Positions 23,901 through 38,600 are shown, counted from the stretch's first letter. The stretch is 64,000 bases of DNA from Breviolum minutum Mf 1.05b.01 (GCA_000507305.1 DF239216.1:7433-71432); one strand, 5' to 3'. A program made the numbers and translations. Notes: a model not told the origin generated them from the sequence alone.

Positions 23901-24333
23901 TTTTGAACTCTTCGATCATCGCCATGTTGCTTGGAGCAAAAACGTTCGTAGCAACCTATGATATGTCCTTGCTGCTTCGATTTCACCTTAGGATACATAA
24001 CCAACGGGCGAAGACAGGCATGTACCCCCTAGACTTCCTTAAACACCTTTGCGCAATAAACCTCCTTTGTCATAGCCTTAGCCAACCACCTTTGGATTGT
24101 AGGGGTATGCTACTTATGGNTTTTGAACTCTTCGATCATCGCCATGTTGCTTGGAGCAAAAACGTTCGTAGCAACCTATGATATGTCCTTGCTGCTTCGA
24201 TTTCACCTTAGGATACATAACCAACGGGCGAAGATGGGCACGTACCCCCTAGACTTCCTTAAACACCTTTGAGCAATAAACCTCCTTTGTCATAGCCAAC
24301 CACCTTTGGATTGTAGGGGTATGCTACTTATGG
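23901..24333 (+). repeat. Tandem duplication of about 219 bp split by one N
   Basis: The 219-bp segment at 23901-24119 is repeated at 24121-24333 (213 bp) with a few substitutions and one 6-base difference ('agccttagcc' versus 'agcc'). The single unknown base at 24120 lies exactly at the junction. The duplication may be real, or it may be an assembly join of two alleles or overlapping contig ends. Confidence 0.8.
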
Positions 24334-27300
24334 CACCATATGTGATGACGAATCAGCTTAAAACTCGGGACAGGTTGGGCAAGAAGCGACTGGACTTGAC
24401 TGGACAAAGCGACTCATAGTCTGCAATCAGCATCTGGGCCCTTTGGTCAACTCATCTCAACCCTCAGGCTAGCTCGTCTTGGCAGAATCTACAGAGCGTT
24501 TGACCTGTTCCAGCTTGACAGGCTAAGAACAGGCCAATTACAAGATTTGGAATCTTTACGGAGTCATCACAACAAAGGTGGGATGCAATGCTTCTCCCTG
24601 GATGCCAACTGGATCCTAGTTTCGACACCATCTAGAACAAGCTGACACTTTGACTTAAACCGTCGAATCAAACTCTTCGTGCTGTCGAGCAAAGAGAACT
24701 ACCTGTACTTGGGCAAGCTTGACTGACAGCAGGATCTGGCGAGAAATCCTTCCACGGACGGTTGTCTCTCGCACCCTCTCCAAAGCCGCGCAGATTTAAA
24801 TGGGAGTCCCGTATTGGCTGCCTTATGCTCCATGCTCACCTGTGTTTCTCACTAAAAGTTTTCGGAAAGCTGCTAAATTCAGCAAAAACAAAAATGATCA
24901 ATGGAATGATGCTGCTGGTTTTTCCATGTCCATTTGTGCAGGCCTCTCTTTGAAGATGCAACCTAGAAACGACTGACCGAATTGTCATGCCCGGTGCATG
25001 GGCTCCGAACCCCCCAAAAGCTGACTGCTGCACGCCAGTGGCATTCTGAGGGTTAGGATTTGGAAAGGTTAAAGCTCTTTTGCGCAACCCAAGGCATCAA
25101 CATCTCTTGGTTGGGGACCCCTTAAACTCGGTCGGCTAATAGCCAATGGCTCTCAGGCGGTTCCACTTTTTGAACCCCACGATTCATTCACAAACTCATA
25201 CTCTTAAAGGCTGACCTGGGCATAGACTTGTAAAGGTTGGCTTGGCTACTCGGCCCAGCATTGCCAAATGACAGTTCCAAAATTCATTCTTGCTTTTCTT
25301 GAGAGTCTGGGTGAAATTGGTGGCCGTGAGTTACCCAAGCAAAAGCCCTGGACAGTCAAAGCCCGGAGAGCAGCTTGCAGTCCAACACTCAACTTTCCGG
25401 CTAATCCTCATGAATTTCCGGCCTGAGCTTAGATTTTGAACAGTCCTTTTAAATTTTTGAACACCTTGCGAGTAGGGCGGCATGATTGTCTCTCAATTCA
25501 TCTCTTCTACTCTGCGGCATTCCTAGCACCAACACTCAGTGCGAGATGTACAACTCCGGATTGTCGATTCAGGGCACTTGCATGTGCTTCCGCTCTCAAG
25601 ACTCAAAACCATCTCAAGACATGTATTGAAAGTCCGTTGAGTTCCTGCACGTATAAGCATCTTCGAATTGTATCCAATTGTGAGTTGCATCACTTGTCAC
25701 GTGCCCGCCTACAACTTCGATTGTGGGATTCAATGCAAATGAGTTGGTGCCATCTATGCACTTCGGATTCTGGTTTCAAGTCAGCCCTTTGCGATCGAAA
25801 TATGCAACTCTGGACTATTGGTTCATACTCGTGCAGGCTTGGCTTGCTGCGGCTTACTTTCACGAGTAGCTGCAAAAGCCGTTTGGGCAGCAAGCTGATG
25901 TGGGTAGTAGTGGTCGAAGTGTGTGATTGTCCTCCGAAAACTCATAACTCCTTCTTTTGCAAGGTCGATCTTCATGATTCTACTGATTCTACCTGATACA
26001 TCTGCGAGGTAACCTCCGCGAAACTTCCGTATATGGCTTCTAGAAGAATCTTCTTCAAGGCTAGCGGGGTCAGTTCTGTGGTCTCTTCCAATGACTCACC
26101 CCATCAATTTGTTCCCCGCGAAGCTAATTGGGCAAAATCGAGCCAAGTCGAGTGCTTGAGACTTGAGACAATATGTACAGGACCACAGGTATCATGCGCA
26201 TCATGATTTGCGGGGCAGAACCTTCGAGCACGGCTACGAATTGATTTGGTCACAACATGCCCCCCACACTCAACAGTTGGTTTGATCACATCTTTTTAGG
26301 TAATGAACAGCACGGTTGTAGCCTAGGCCCAAAACCGAACTGACCGTCTGCGCAGAATGCAAGTGCCTGGTATTTGGTGGCAGTTGCACCTCTTCTGCAC
26401 TTTTCTTAAGTTATGGCCTTGCAGTATGTGCTTGACAGCCTGTCTTTACAAAAGGCTTCGTGAAGAAAAACTAACACTGTTAGGAGAAGCATTGTGTGGG
26501 ACTTCTGCGAATTAAACCCTTTGATTTCAATTGATTTCGATTGATTTCGCTGATGTTTGCTAATGAAGAGCCCGGTAGTAGCTGGTAGACCAGTCTCAGG
26601 CTGGTAGTAGCCGGTAGCCCAGTCTCAAGACCGTACTACGCGTGCCTAGTATTTGGTGACAGTTGCACCTCTTCTTCATTTTTCTTAAGCTATGGCCTTG
26701 CTGCAGTATGTGGTGACAGCGACCTGGCACTTGCTTTACTTGCTAAGTTGCAGGGATCTGTTTGTCAAAACCCGTGTTTCCATCCTCTCAGCTACAATCC
26801 AGGAACTTCAGGCTCTGCATTGTTGACCCTGAATGTTGGGGTCTGAAATTGAAAACCTTAGTGGAGATGTTTGGTTGCAATATCATGGAAATGTTTGGTT
26901 CTGTTGCGGCAATGTTTTTTTCCTCAGGGCAATGCTTGGTCGTTTTGCAATTGCATCATCGCCGAATCGCACTGCATGCTGTACAACTGGGTCAGTATTT
27001 CTTCGAATTCCCTGCAGTTTAACCTTTCCATGTTGACTCTGCAATTGGTGAATTGGTCGTCAAAACCATGAAAAAATAGCCAACACAATACGGCCGGGGC
27101 CTGTTTGAAGGGATTTTATGCCGCACATAAGGTTTTAAAGGTACTTGTACGCATCAAAACCAGCGTTCTTGCTCTTTAGAACTACGTTTGGTCTTTGGCA
27201 AAAGACTAAACAAAGAATGGCCTTGGACCGACAGGGTGAAAGTTTATCTTTTGAGAACATGGGACGGATTGTCTGAAGAGAGAACGGCCCGGCAAGTTCA

Positions 27301-28589
27301 AAGGCCAGAGTGACCATAAAGACCACTAGGAAGGAATTGGACGTGGAACCTCAAACTTTGCCAAGTGGCGAGTGGGATACAGCTTCTCGACAACATGTTG
27401 ATACATGTTGTCCCTTTTTATTTCTTTCTTCCTGATCGGAGTTTGCAAGCGTATGATAAGGTTCAACTATTGGCTACAGACTGCCAGACTGACTCACGAG
27501 TCATTAGCGCAAGGCTGGCGAAACCTTTTGCACCGGCACCCACGGAAGCGAGCGACTTCAACGTAGCAAGAGGAAGAAAAAAAACACTAAACTAGTGGCC
27601 TGGCTGCGGCGGTCCAGCATACGATCAGCTTGCTGAGAGTGTCTCACATAGAAACTGGGGCACCCCCGTCTCCCGATCCCAACTATGACAAGATCTTTAA
27701 GTCGTGATTGATCATGATTGTAGGTTTGGAAATTACCCCCAACCAACACATATGTCAGCCGGCTGGCTACTCCCAAATGGTGTGACAGTGACAGTGAAGA
27801 GCCTTGATTTCATAACACCAAAAAGAATACCATTCTCACCTTTGTGTGTAGTATCCAGCTGGCGGTCTCATGTTCATGTTCTTTACTTGCCTCTTCTGTT
27901 TTGGCATCCCCCCAACTGTCGTGGAGAGGGACGTCTAACACTGCAGTTTGGACCCCAAATCAAGGGTCTAGAAGGTTTTTGCTGGGGCATTCATGGTACT
28001 TTGCTCTGCCATCAGTTTAGTGCAGCAGCGGCACTCCATGTTTTGAGGATTGATGATCGCCGTTTTTTCTACCGTGTGCATCATTTCTGATAAACCTCGT
28101 TCCGGTGTAGAAGACGAAACTGGATAACTCCTCATCCTCAAGGTCCAGCTGGGTATGCTGGGAGATGGTGAAGTTGTGGAAACATTCACCAAGACCGATG
28201 ACAATTCTCTGACCTTGGGGGGTGTCCCATGGATTATGGATTCCCTGCCAACCCATTGACTTGGGAAAACCCCCACCGACGGAGAAGGGTGAGTGAGATT
28301 CCTGGTTTGAAGCCCCCCAAGAAAAACTCCGAGAAACCAACCTGGTTGAACCAGATTTCTTCAGAACCAAAAAAAAATGTCGAGGAGTTTTCAAGAAAAG
28401 AGAAATGTATCGCTTGTATTCTCCACATCGCCATCTAGACGCTGGCATTGGATGCGGTCTGCAGTACAGAACTTGAATTAGGCGCAGTGAAGCTGTCAAC
28501 GATGATTCTTGAAGTTCTTGTCATCTGTCCAATGGGTCTGTATTGAGACCTACCTATGTACGCTGCCCAACAAAGCACGCGAATTTCAT
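24334..28589. other. About 4.3 kb without a recognisable gene
   Basis: No family was recognised. There is a local duplication of about 75 bp ('tatttggtgacagttgcacc' and following, at about 26365-26445 and 26645-26720) and a short tandem duplication at about 26579-26630 ('ggtagaccagtctcag' and 'ggtagcccagtctcaa'). Confidence 0.4.
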
Positions 28590-31500
28590 ATATATTGCTG
28601 ACTGCGCCACTGTCTGAGTTTGCAAACGTTTGCAGCTGATTTATCTGAGTGCACACCACTTTGACATCTATATTCTTTATGATAAACTTTTCAATCAAAC
28701 GAGTCTGTCTTGGAGCCATGACTATCTACCAGGGGCTTGAATTTGTGTGAACGCTATGATTTGCAAGAGAGCATCACAAGTGATGGGTTTTGGGTCCTTT
28801 TGAGGACAAACAGGTTGGCCATGTTCAAAGCATGGGAGCCAAAGGCAAAATTGTTCAGGAGCAGTTGAAATTGGAATTTGGTAAAGTCTAATTTAACCTA
28901 ATTTGTCATTCCACCATGCAAAATCTGGCGAACGGCATTGACTCTTGATTCGAGGAACCCTATGTGATGGCAACCCTCCGAATGTCCAGAAGGCCTGGCC
29001 AGATCGAACTGAAAAGCTGCGTTCATTTCACTGAGGGAATTGGACATTTTGATACATTTTGTGACCTGGATGGTCGCAAATTGTGCTGAATCAACTGACA
29101 CTTAACTGCGGCAAACTGCGCCGTGCCTACTGGCCTATCTCATAGTCTCTGTTGCAGCAAAAGAGCTGTCAGAATCTGTGTTGCTGGCGGCATCAATTGC
29201 ACCAAAGGGGATCCTTCTCTTGTCGCAGTGACACTGCATTCCCATAGTAGAGTCTATCACTGGCAACCCGTCATCCAGTACAATGTAGACCAAACATGAG
29301 GGTTGCTGACTGTGCCATTGTCTGGGTTTGCAAATGTCTGCAGCTGATTTATCTGAGTGCACTCCACTTACACATCTTTCTGGGAAGGAGCGGTGTTGAA
29401 ATGGACGGTGAAAGCCTGCTATCGTGTTGGAGAACGGGGAGGCTTTGAATGGGTAGACAGCGTCTGCAAAGATAGCTGGATACATTTCAAGCCCCTAGGG
29501 AAGTGCCCAGACTGCTTCAGCTAAAGCTGATGAGTTTGCTTGTGAGCATAACAATTGACGTGGCATGGGCTGTGTCAAGGGCAAACCAGCCGTTCACACT
29601 CAAAGCACCAAAGCAAAATACAAAGACCACTCGCAAGGGGATGTGTTTGAAACCTCAAGCTGCCAGTACGAGGCAAGAAACCAGCATGTTCTGTTCTCAA
29701 TAAACGTTATGCCTTATGTGATGGCAACCCTCCGAATGTCCAGAAGGTCTGGCCAGATCGAACTGAAAAGCTGCGTTCATTTCACTGATCGAATTGCAAA
29801 TTGTGTGACTTGGATGGTCGCAAATTGTGCTGAATCAACTGACACTTAACTGCGGCAAACTGCGCCGTGCCTACTGGCCTATCTCATAGTCTCTGTTGCA
29901 GCAAAAGAGCTGTCAGAATCTGTGTTGCTGGCGGCATCAATTGCACCAAAGGGGATCCTTCTCTTGTCGCAGTGACACTGCATTCCCATAGTAGAGTCTA
30001 TCACTGGCAACCCGTCATCCAGTACAATGTAGACCAAACATGAGGGTTGCTGACTGTGCCATTGTCTGGGTTTGCAAATGTCTGCAGCTGACTTATCTGA
30101 GTGCACTGCACTTAACCCTTTTTGACATCTATGCAGTCTATACAGAGATTGCTTCAGCTCCCAAACAAATTAGCCAGTTTTGAGCAACCCGCGACACACA
30201 TAACTTTGCCTATGCCTGTGTCCTTATGTGGCAAGGAACCAAGGAAGGCATCGGCACAAATCCGTGCGAGCGATCTGCACTCTCAGTAAATCTGCGCGAA
30301 TCATAGCAAATCTACATCTTTCTGGAAAGGAGCGGTGTTGAAATGGATGTTGAGAGCCTGCTGTCGTGTTGGAAAAATGGGAGGCTTTGAATGGGTAGAC
30401 AGCTTCTGAAAAGATAGCTGGATACATTTCAAGCCCCTAGTGAAGTGCCCAGACTGCTCCAGCCAAAGCTGATGAGTTTGCTATTGACGTGACATGGGCT
30501 GTCTCAAGGGCAAACCATCGGTTCACACTCAAAGCACCAAAGCCAAATACAAAGACCACTCGCAAGGGGATGCGTTTGAAACCTCAAGCTGTGCCCGTAG
30601 GAGGCAAGAAAACTGCATGTTTCAATGTAGGCCAAACATAATGGTTGCTGACAGCAACACTCTCTGAGTTTGCAAATGTTTGCAGCTGATTTATCTGAGT
30701 GCACTCCCCTTAACCCTTTTTGACATCTATATTACAATCTATAATATAATAAACTGTTTCAATCAAACGAGCCTGTCTTGGCGCTATGACTGTCTACCAG
30801 GGGCTTGAATTTGTGTGAACGCTATGATTTGCAAGAGAGCATCACAAGTGATGGGGTTTGGGTCCTTTCGAGGACAAACAGGTTGGCCATGTTCAAAGCA
30901 TGGGAGCCAAAGGCAAAAAATCCTGAGAAGCAGTTGAAATTGGAATTTGGTAAAGTCTAATTTAACCTAATTTGTCATTCCACCGTGCAAAATCTGGCGA
31001 ACGGCATTGACTCTTGATTCGAGTATGTGATGGCAACCCTCCGAATGTCCAGAAGGTCTGGCCAGATCGAACTGAAAAGCTGCGTTCATCTCACTGATCG
31101 AATTGCAAATTTTGTGACTGGGATGGTCGCAAAGTGCTGACTCAACTGACACTTGACTGTGGCAAAGTGCGCTGTGGCAAAGTGCGCCGTGCCAAGTGGC
31201 CTATCCCCTCGTCTCTGTTGCAGCAAAAGAGCTGTCAGAATCTGTGTTGCTGGCGGCTTCAATAGCACCAAAGAGGATCCTTCTCTTGTCGCAGTGACAC
31301 TGCATTCGCATAGTAGAGTCTATCACTGGCAACCTGTCATCCAGTGCAATGTAGGCCAAACATGACTGCTGGCTGCGCCATTGTCTGGGTTTGCAAATGT
31401 TTGCCGCTGATTCAGCTGAGTGCACTGCACTTAACCCTTTTTGACATCTATGTATAGAGATTGCTTCATCTCCCAAACAAATTAGCCAGTTTTGAGCAAC

Positions 31501-31610
31501 CCGCGACACATATAACTTTGCCTATGCCTGTGTCCTTATGTGGCAAGGAACCAAGGAAGGCCTCGGCACAAATCCGTGCGAGCGATCTGCACTCTCAGTA
31601 AATCTGCACT

Positions 31611-32030
31611 CAATGTTGATATTACCTCGAGAACTACCAAGAGAGGCCGATGGCCTTTGGGAAAGCAATTCCAGATTGCTGCATGATGCAGCCAAAATGC
31701 AGGGCTGGTACTTCCGCTCTCAAGAACGTCAAGCTTCTGGTAGGGACTGCATGCTGCAAACTGCCAAAAGGAATAACGGGAATGGATTCCTTAAACAAAC
31801 ATGTCGAACAAGTCTCCTTTCGGCAGTTCGTCACATTTTGCGTGCATCTGCAGCTGAAAGGCTGGCAGCCACACTTCCAACCCACTGTTGCCAAAAGCTC
31901 AATCTCGGGAATTGTTCATTGGTTTGCAGCAGTCAAATAGCACAACTGAGAGCACAATCACTGTATTGAAACTGAGTAACACATCTTGGAGACCACAACT
32001 CCGTGGCCAAACCCTTTGCTTCTCTGCGTG
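31611..32030 (+). repeat. 420-bp element, copy 1
   Basis: The segment starts 'caatgttgatattacctcg' and ends near 'ctttgcttctctgc'. It is nearly identical to 35260-35681 and interrupts the dispersed repeat. A third, older copy of part of it lies at about 34744-35080 ('atgcaaccagaatgcagag' and following). Open frames run through it in more than one frame, but no domain was recognised and the older copy does not preserve them. No terminal inverted repeats were found by eye. Confidence 0.7.
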
Positions 32031-34743
32031 AGACAAGTCTTTTTCTGCAGCTGCAACGAAGGGCTGGGCAACGAAGGGCTCTGGAGATTGTTTCTGGAAA
32101 GGAGCGGTGTTGAAATGGATGTTGAGAGCCTGCTGTCGTGTTGGAAAAATGGGAGGCTTTGAATGGGTAGACAGCGTCTGAAAAGATAGCTGGATACATT
32201 TCAAGCCCCTAGTGAAGTGCCCAGACTGCTCCAGCCAAAGCTGATGAGTTTGCTATTGACGTGACATGGGCTGTCTCAAGGGCAAACCATCGGTTCACAC
32301 TCAAAGCACCAAAGCAAAATACAAAGACCACTCGCAAGGGGATGCGTTTGAAACCTCAAGCTGTGACCGTAGGAGGCAAGAAAACTGCATGTTTCAATGT
32401 AGGCCAAACATAATGGTTGCTGACAGCAACACTCTCTGAGTTTGCAAATGTTTGCAGCTGATTTATCTGAGTGCACTCCCCTTAACCCTTTTTGACATCT
32501 ATATTACAATCTACATTATAATAAACTGTTTCAATCAAACGAGCCTGTCTTGGCGCTATGACTGTCTACCAGGGGCTTGAATTTGTGTGAACGCTATGAT
32601 TTGCAAGAGAGCGTCACAAGTGATGGGGTTTGGGTCCTTTCGAGGACAAACAGGTTGGCCATGTTCAAAGCATGAGAGCCAAAGGCAAAAAATCCTGAGA
32701 AGCAGTTGAAATTGGAATTTGGTAAAGTCTAATTTAACCTAATTTGTCATTCCACCGTGCAAAATCTGGCGAACGGCATTGACTCTTGATTCGAGGAACC
32801 CTATGTGATGGCAACCCTCCGAATGTCCAGAAGGTCTGGCCAGATCGAACTGAAAAGCTGGGCTCATCTCACTGATCGAATTGCAAATTTTGTGACTGGG
32901 ATGGTAGCAAATTGCTGCATCAACTGACACTTGTTTGTGGCAAAGTGCGCCGTGCCAAGTAGCCTAGCGCATCGTCTCTGTTGCAGCAAAAGAGCTGTCA
33001 GAATCTGTGTTGCTGGCGGCTTCAATGCACCAAAGAGGATCCTTCTCTTGTCGCAGTGACACTGCATTCGCATAGTAGAGTCTATCACTGGCAACCTGTC
33101 ATCCAGTGCAATGTAGGCCAAACATGACTGCTGGCTGCGCCATTGTCTGGGTTTGCAAATGTTTGCAGCTGATTTATCTGAGTGCACTGCACTTAACCCT
33201 TTTCGAAACTTTTGGACATCTATACAGAGATTGCTTCAGCTCCCAGACAAATGAGCCATTCTGAGCAACCCGCGACCCGCATGACCTTGCCTATGTCTAT
33301 GTGCAAGGAACCAAGGAAGGCATCGGCACAAATCTGTTGGAGAACCGGGAGGCTTGAAATGGGTAGACAGTAGACAGGGTCCCAAAAGATAGCTGGACAC
33401 ATTTCAGGCCCCTATGTGATGGCAACCCTCCGAATGTCCAGAAGGTCTGGCCAGATCGAACTGAAAAGCTGCGTTCATCTCACTGATCGAATTGCAAATT
33501 TTGTGACTGGGATGGTAGCAAATTGCTGCATCAACTGACACTTGTTTGTGGCAAAGTGCGCCGTGCCAAGTGGCCTAGCGCATCGTCTCTGTTGCAGCAA
33601 AAGAGCTGTCAGAATCTGTGTTGCTGGCGGCTTCAATTGCACCAAAGAGGATCCTTCTCTTGTCGCAGTGACACTGCATTCGCATAGTAGAGTCTATCAC
33701 TGGCAACCTGTCATCCAGTGCAATGTAGGCCAAACATGACTGCTGGCTGCGCCATTGTCTGGGCTTGCAAAATGTTTGCAGCTGATTTATCTGAGTGCAC
33801 AGCACTTAACCCTTTTCGAAACTTTTGGACATCTATACAGAGATTGCTTCAGCTCCCAGACAAATGAGCCATTCTGAGCAACCCGCGACCCGCATGACCT
33901 TGCCTATGTCTATGTGCAAGGAACCAAGGAAGGCATCGGCACAAATCTGTTGGAGAACCGGGAAGCTTGAAATGGGTAGACTGTAGACATGGTCTCAAAA
34001 GATAGCTGGATACATTTCAGGCCCCTTTTCAAATGCCCAGACTGCTCCAGCCAAAGCTGATGACATTGCCTCAAAGCCAAATACACAGACCACTCGCAAG
34101 GGGATGTGTTTGAAACCTCAAGCTGCCAGTACGAGGCAAGAAGCCAGCATGTTTTGTTCTCAATAAACTCAATGCCTTTTGTGATGGCAACCCTCGGAAT
34201 GTCCAGAAGATCTGGCCAGAGCGAACTGAAAAGCTGCGTTCATCTCACTGAGGGAAGTGCACATTTTGTGTTTGGACACTTGACTGCGGCAGAGTGCGCC
34301 GTGCCTAGTGGCCTATCCAATCGTCTCTGTTGCAACAAAAGAGCTGTCAGAATCTGTGTTGCTGGCGGCTTCAATTGCACCAAAGGGGATCCTTGTCTTG
34401 TCGCAGTGACACTGCATTCGCATATCATATTACAGTCTATCACTGGCAACCCGTCATCCAGTACAATGTAGACCAAACATGACTGCTGGCTGCGCCATTG
34501 TCTGGGTTTGCAAATGTTTGCCGCTGATTCAGCTGAGTGCACTGCACTTAACCCTTTTTGACATCTATGTATAGAGATTGCTTCATCTCCCAAACAAATT
34601 AGCCAGTTTTGAGCAACCCGCGACACACATAACTTTGCCTATGCCTGTGTCCTTATGTGGCAAGGAACCAAGGAAGGCATCGGCACAAATCCGTGCGAGC
34701 GATCTGCACTCTCAGTAAATCTGCTCGAATCATAGCAAATCTC

Positions 34744-35080
34744 AAGGAAGGCATTGGCGTGATGCAACCAGAATGCAGAGCGTACTGCCGCTCTCAGGAA
34801 CCTGAAGCTTTTGGTAGGGAGTGGATGCGTGGAATTCTCAAAATTAATGGCAGAAATGGATTCCTTAGACAAATATGTCGCATAAATCTCTTTTCGGGAG
34901 TGAGTCATATTTTTCAAACACAAGCAGCTGAAAGGCTGGCAGCCCCATTTCCAACCCACTGTTGCTAAAAGCTCAATCTCGACAATTGTTCATGGGTTTG
35001 CAGCAGTCACATAGCACAGCTGAGAGCACAACCACTGCATCTTGGAGACCACAACTCCGTGACCAATTTCTCTGCCTCTC
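34744..35080 (+). repeat. 420-bp element, diverged copy
   Basis: It aligns to the middle and end of the copies at 31611 and 35260, sharing phrases such as 'gctgaaaggctggcagcc' and 'ttccaacccactgttgc', but with many substitutions and small indels. The region downstream, 35080-35259, is unrelated to the dispersed repeat. Confidence 0.5.
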
Positions 35081-35259
35081 TGCATGAGACGGGTTTTTTC
35101 CGCAGCTGCAACGAAGGGATGGGCATTTTTTTTCTGCAGAGCATGAAGCGCTCCCAGCGGAGTATCGTCTAATGTTGAAATTTAAAAACCGCGAGACGGT
35201 TGACAGTCCGGCAACACCCCAAAAGCGTCATCAAAATTCTTGACAAAAAACCCGCACCC

Positions 35260-35681
35260 AATGTTGATATTACCTCGAGAACTACCAAGAGAGGCCGATG
35301 GCCTTTGGGAAAGCAATTCCAGATTGCTGCATGATGCAGCCAAAATGCAGGGCTGGTACTTCCGCTCTCAAGAACGTCAAGCTTCTGGTAGGGACTGCAT
35401 GCTGCAAAATGCCAAAAGGAATAACGGGAATGGATTCCTTAAACAAACATGTCGAACAAGTCTCCTTTCGGCAGTTCGTCACATTTTGCGTGCATCTGCA
35501 GCTGAAAGGCTGGCAGCCACACTTCCAACCCACTGTTGCCAAAAGCTCAATCTCGAGAATTGTTCATTGATTTGCAGCAGTCACATAGCACAACTGAGAG
35601 CACAATCACTGTATTGAAACTGAGTAACACATCTTGGACACCACAACTCCGTGGCCAAACCCTTTGCTTCTCTGCCTGAGA
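35260..35681 (+). repeat. 420-bp element, copy 2, ending at an unknown base
   Basis: It is nearly identical to 31611-32030. It is followed directly by the single N at 35682, after which the dispersed repeat resumes in mid-unit, so the right boundary may be an assembly join rather than a biological end. Confidence 0.7.
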
Positions 35682-38600
35682 NTCTGGCCAGATCGAACTG
35701 AAAAGCTGCGTTCATCTCACTGATCGAATTGCAAATTTTGTGACTTGGATGGTCGCAAATTGTGCTGAATCAACTGACACTTAACTGCGGCAAACTGCGC
35801 CGTGCCTACTGGCCTATCTCATAGTCTCTGTTGCAGCAAAAGAGCTGTCAGAATCTGTGTTGCTGGCGGCATCAATTGCACCAAAGGGGATCCTTCTCTT
35901 GTCGCAGTGACACTGCATTCCCATAGTAAAGTCTATCACTGGCAACCTGTCATCCAGTGCAATGTAGGCCAAACATGACTGCTGCTGACTGCGCCATTGT
36001 CTGGGTTTGCAAATGTCTGCAGCTGATTTATCTGAGTGCACTCCACTTACACATCTTTCTGGGAAGGAGCAGTGTTGAAATGGACGGTGAAAGCCTGCTA
36101 TCGTGTTGGAGAACGGGGAGGATGTGTTTGAAACCTCAAGCTGCCAGTACGAGGCAAGAAACCAGCATGTTCTGTTCTCAATAAACTTTATGCCTTATGT
36201 GATGGCAACCCTCCGAATGTCCAGAAGGTCTGGCCAGATCAGACTGAAAAGCTGAGGCAAGAAGCCAGCATGTTTTGTTCTCAATAAACTCAATGCCTTA
36301 TGTGATGGCAACCCTCGGAATGTTGAGAAGATCTGGCCAGAGCGAACTGAAAAGCTGCGTTCATCTCACTGAGGGAAGTGCACATTTTGTGTTTGGACAC
36401 TTGACTGCGGCAGAGTGCGCCGTGCCAAGTGGCCTAGCGCATCGTCTCTGTTGCAACAAAAGAGCTGTCAGAATCTGTGTTGCTGGCGGCTTCAATTGCA
36501 CCAAAGGGGATCCTTCTCTTGTCGCAGTGACACTGCATTCGCATATCATATTAATTACAGTCTATCACTGGCAACCCGTCATCCAGTACAATGTAGACCA
36601 AACATGAGGGTTGCTGACAGCGCCACTGTCTGAGTTTGCAAATGTTTGCAGCTGATTTATCTAAGTGCACTGCACTTAACCCTTGTTGACATCTATACAG
36701 TCTATACAGAGATTGCTTCAGCTTAGCCAGGTTTGAGCAACCCGCGACAGGCATAACTTTGCCTATGCCTGTGTCCTTATGTGGCAAGGAACCAAGGAAG
36801 GCATCGGCACAAATCCGTGCGAGCGATCTGCACTCTCAGTAAATCTGCGCGAATCATAGCAAATCTACATCTTTCTGGAAAGGATCGGTGTTGAAATGGA
36901 TGTTGAGAGCCTGCTGTAGTGTTGGAAAAATGGGAGGCTTTGAATGGGTAGACAGCGTCTGAAAAGATAGCTGGATACATTTCAAGCCCCTAGTGAAGTG
37001 CCCAGACTGCTCCAGCCAAAGCTGATGAGTTTGCTATTGACGTGATATGGGCTGTCTCAAGGGCAAACCATCGGTTCACACTCAAAGCACCAAAGCCAAA
37101 TACAAAGACCACTCGCAAGGGGATGCGTTTGAAACCTCAAGCTGTGCCCGTAGGAGGCAAGAAAACTGCATGTTTCAATGTAGGCCAAACATAATGGTTG
37201 CTGACAGCAACACTCTCTGAGTTTGCAAATGTTTGCAGCTGATTTATCTGAGTGCACTCCCCTTAACCCTTTTTGACATCTAAGTCTATATTACAATCTA
37301 TATTATAATAAACTGTTTCAATCAAACGAGCCTGTCTTGGCGCTATGACTATCTACCAGGGGCTTGAATTTGTGTGAACGCTATGATTTGCAAGAGAGCA
37401 TCACAAGTGATGGGGTTTGGGTCCTTTCGAGGACAAACAGGTTGGCCATGTTCAAAGCATGGGAGCCAAAGGCAAAATTGTTCAGGAGCAGTTGAAATTG
37501 GAATTTGGTACAGTTTAATTTAACCTAATTTGTCATTCCACCGTGCAAAATCTGGCGAACGGCATTGACTCTTGATTCGAGGAACCCTATGTGATGGCAA
37601 CCCTCCGAATGTCCAGAAGGCCTGGCCAGATCGAACTGAAAAGCTGCGTTCATTTCACTGAGGGAATTGCAAACTGTGTGACTCGGATGGTCGCAAATTT
37701 TGCTGAATCAACTGACACTTGACTGGGGCAGAGTGCGCCGTGCCTACTGGCCTATCTCATAGTCTTTGTGTTGCTGGCGGCTTGAATTGCACCAAAGTGT
37801 AATGTGGCAAGGAACCAAGGAAGGCATCGGCACAAATCTGTTGGAGAACCGGGAAGCTTGAAATGGGTAGACTGTAGACATGGTCTCAAAAGATAGCTGG
37901 ATACATTTCAGGCCCCTAGTGAAGTGCCCAGACTGCTCCAGCCAAAGCTGATGACATTGCCTCAAAGCCAAATACACGGACCACTCGCAAGGGGATGTGT
38001 TTGAAACCTCAAGCTGCCACTACGAGGCAAGAAACCTGCATGTTTTCTACTCAATAAACTCAATGTTTTGTGTCATGGCAACCCTCCGAATGTCCAGAGA
38101 TCCGGCCAGAGCGAACTGAAAACCTGCGTTCATTTCAAAAAGACTTCTTCTCGTTTAGTTGGATGGGGGTTCTGTGGGATTTGGAGATGATAGTTGGAAT
38201 TTGCTTTGTGACAAAGACGCTTCAAATGAGCTTGCTGTCAATTTTGATTTCCAGCCTTGGGAGTCGAAGGGTATTGCTGACACCTTTGCAAGTGGGGCCC
38301 TCCAAACACTCCCTGGCGTTGAATATGGGACATCTGATGTCTCCCTGGACCGGTTGCAACATCAATTCGAGTCATCCAGTACCATGTAGGCAAAATATGA
38401 CTGCTGCCGCTGTCTGAGATTGCAAATGTTTGCAGCTGATTTTTCTGAGTGCACTGCACTTAAGCCTTTTTGACATCTATGTATAGAGATTGCTTCATCT
38501 CCCATTCAAATTAGCCAGTTTTGAGCAACCCGCGCACGCATAACCTTGCGCATGCCTATGTCCTTATGTGGCAAGGAACCAAGGAAGGCATGGGCACAAA

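Noticed and set aside
28017..28499. 160-residue minus-strand frame with protein-like tail
   Set aside because: No family was recognised, and an overlapping frame on the same strand is equally plausible; support is insufficient to call a gene.
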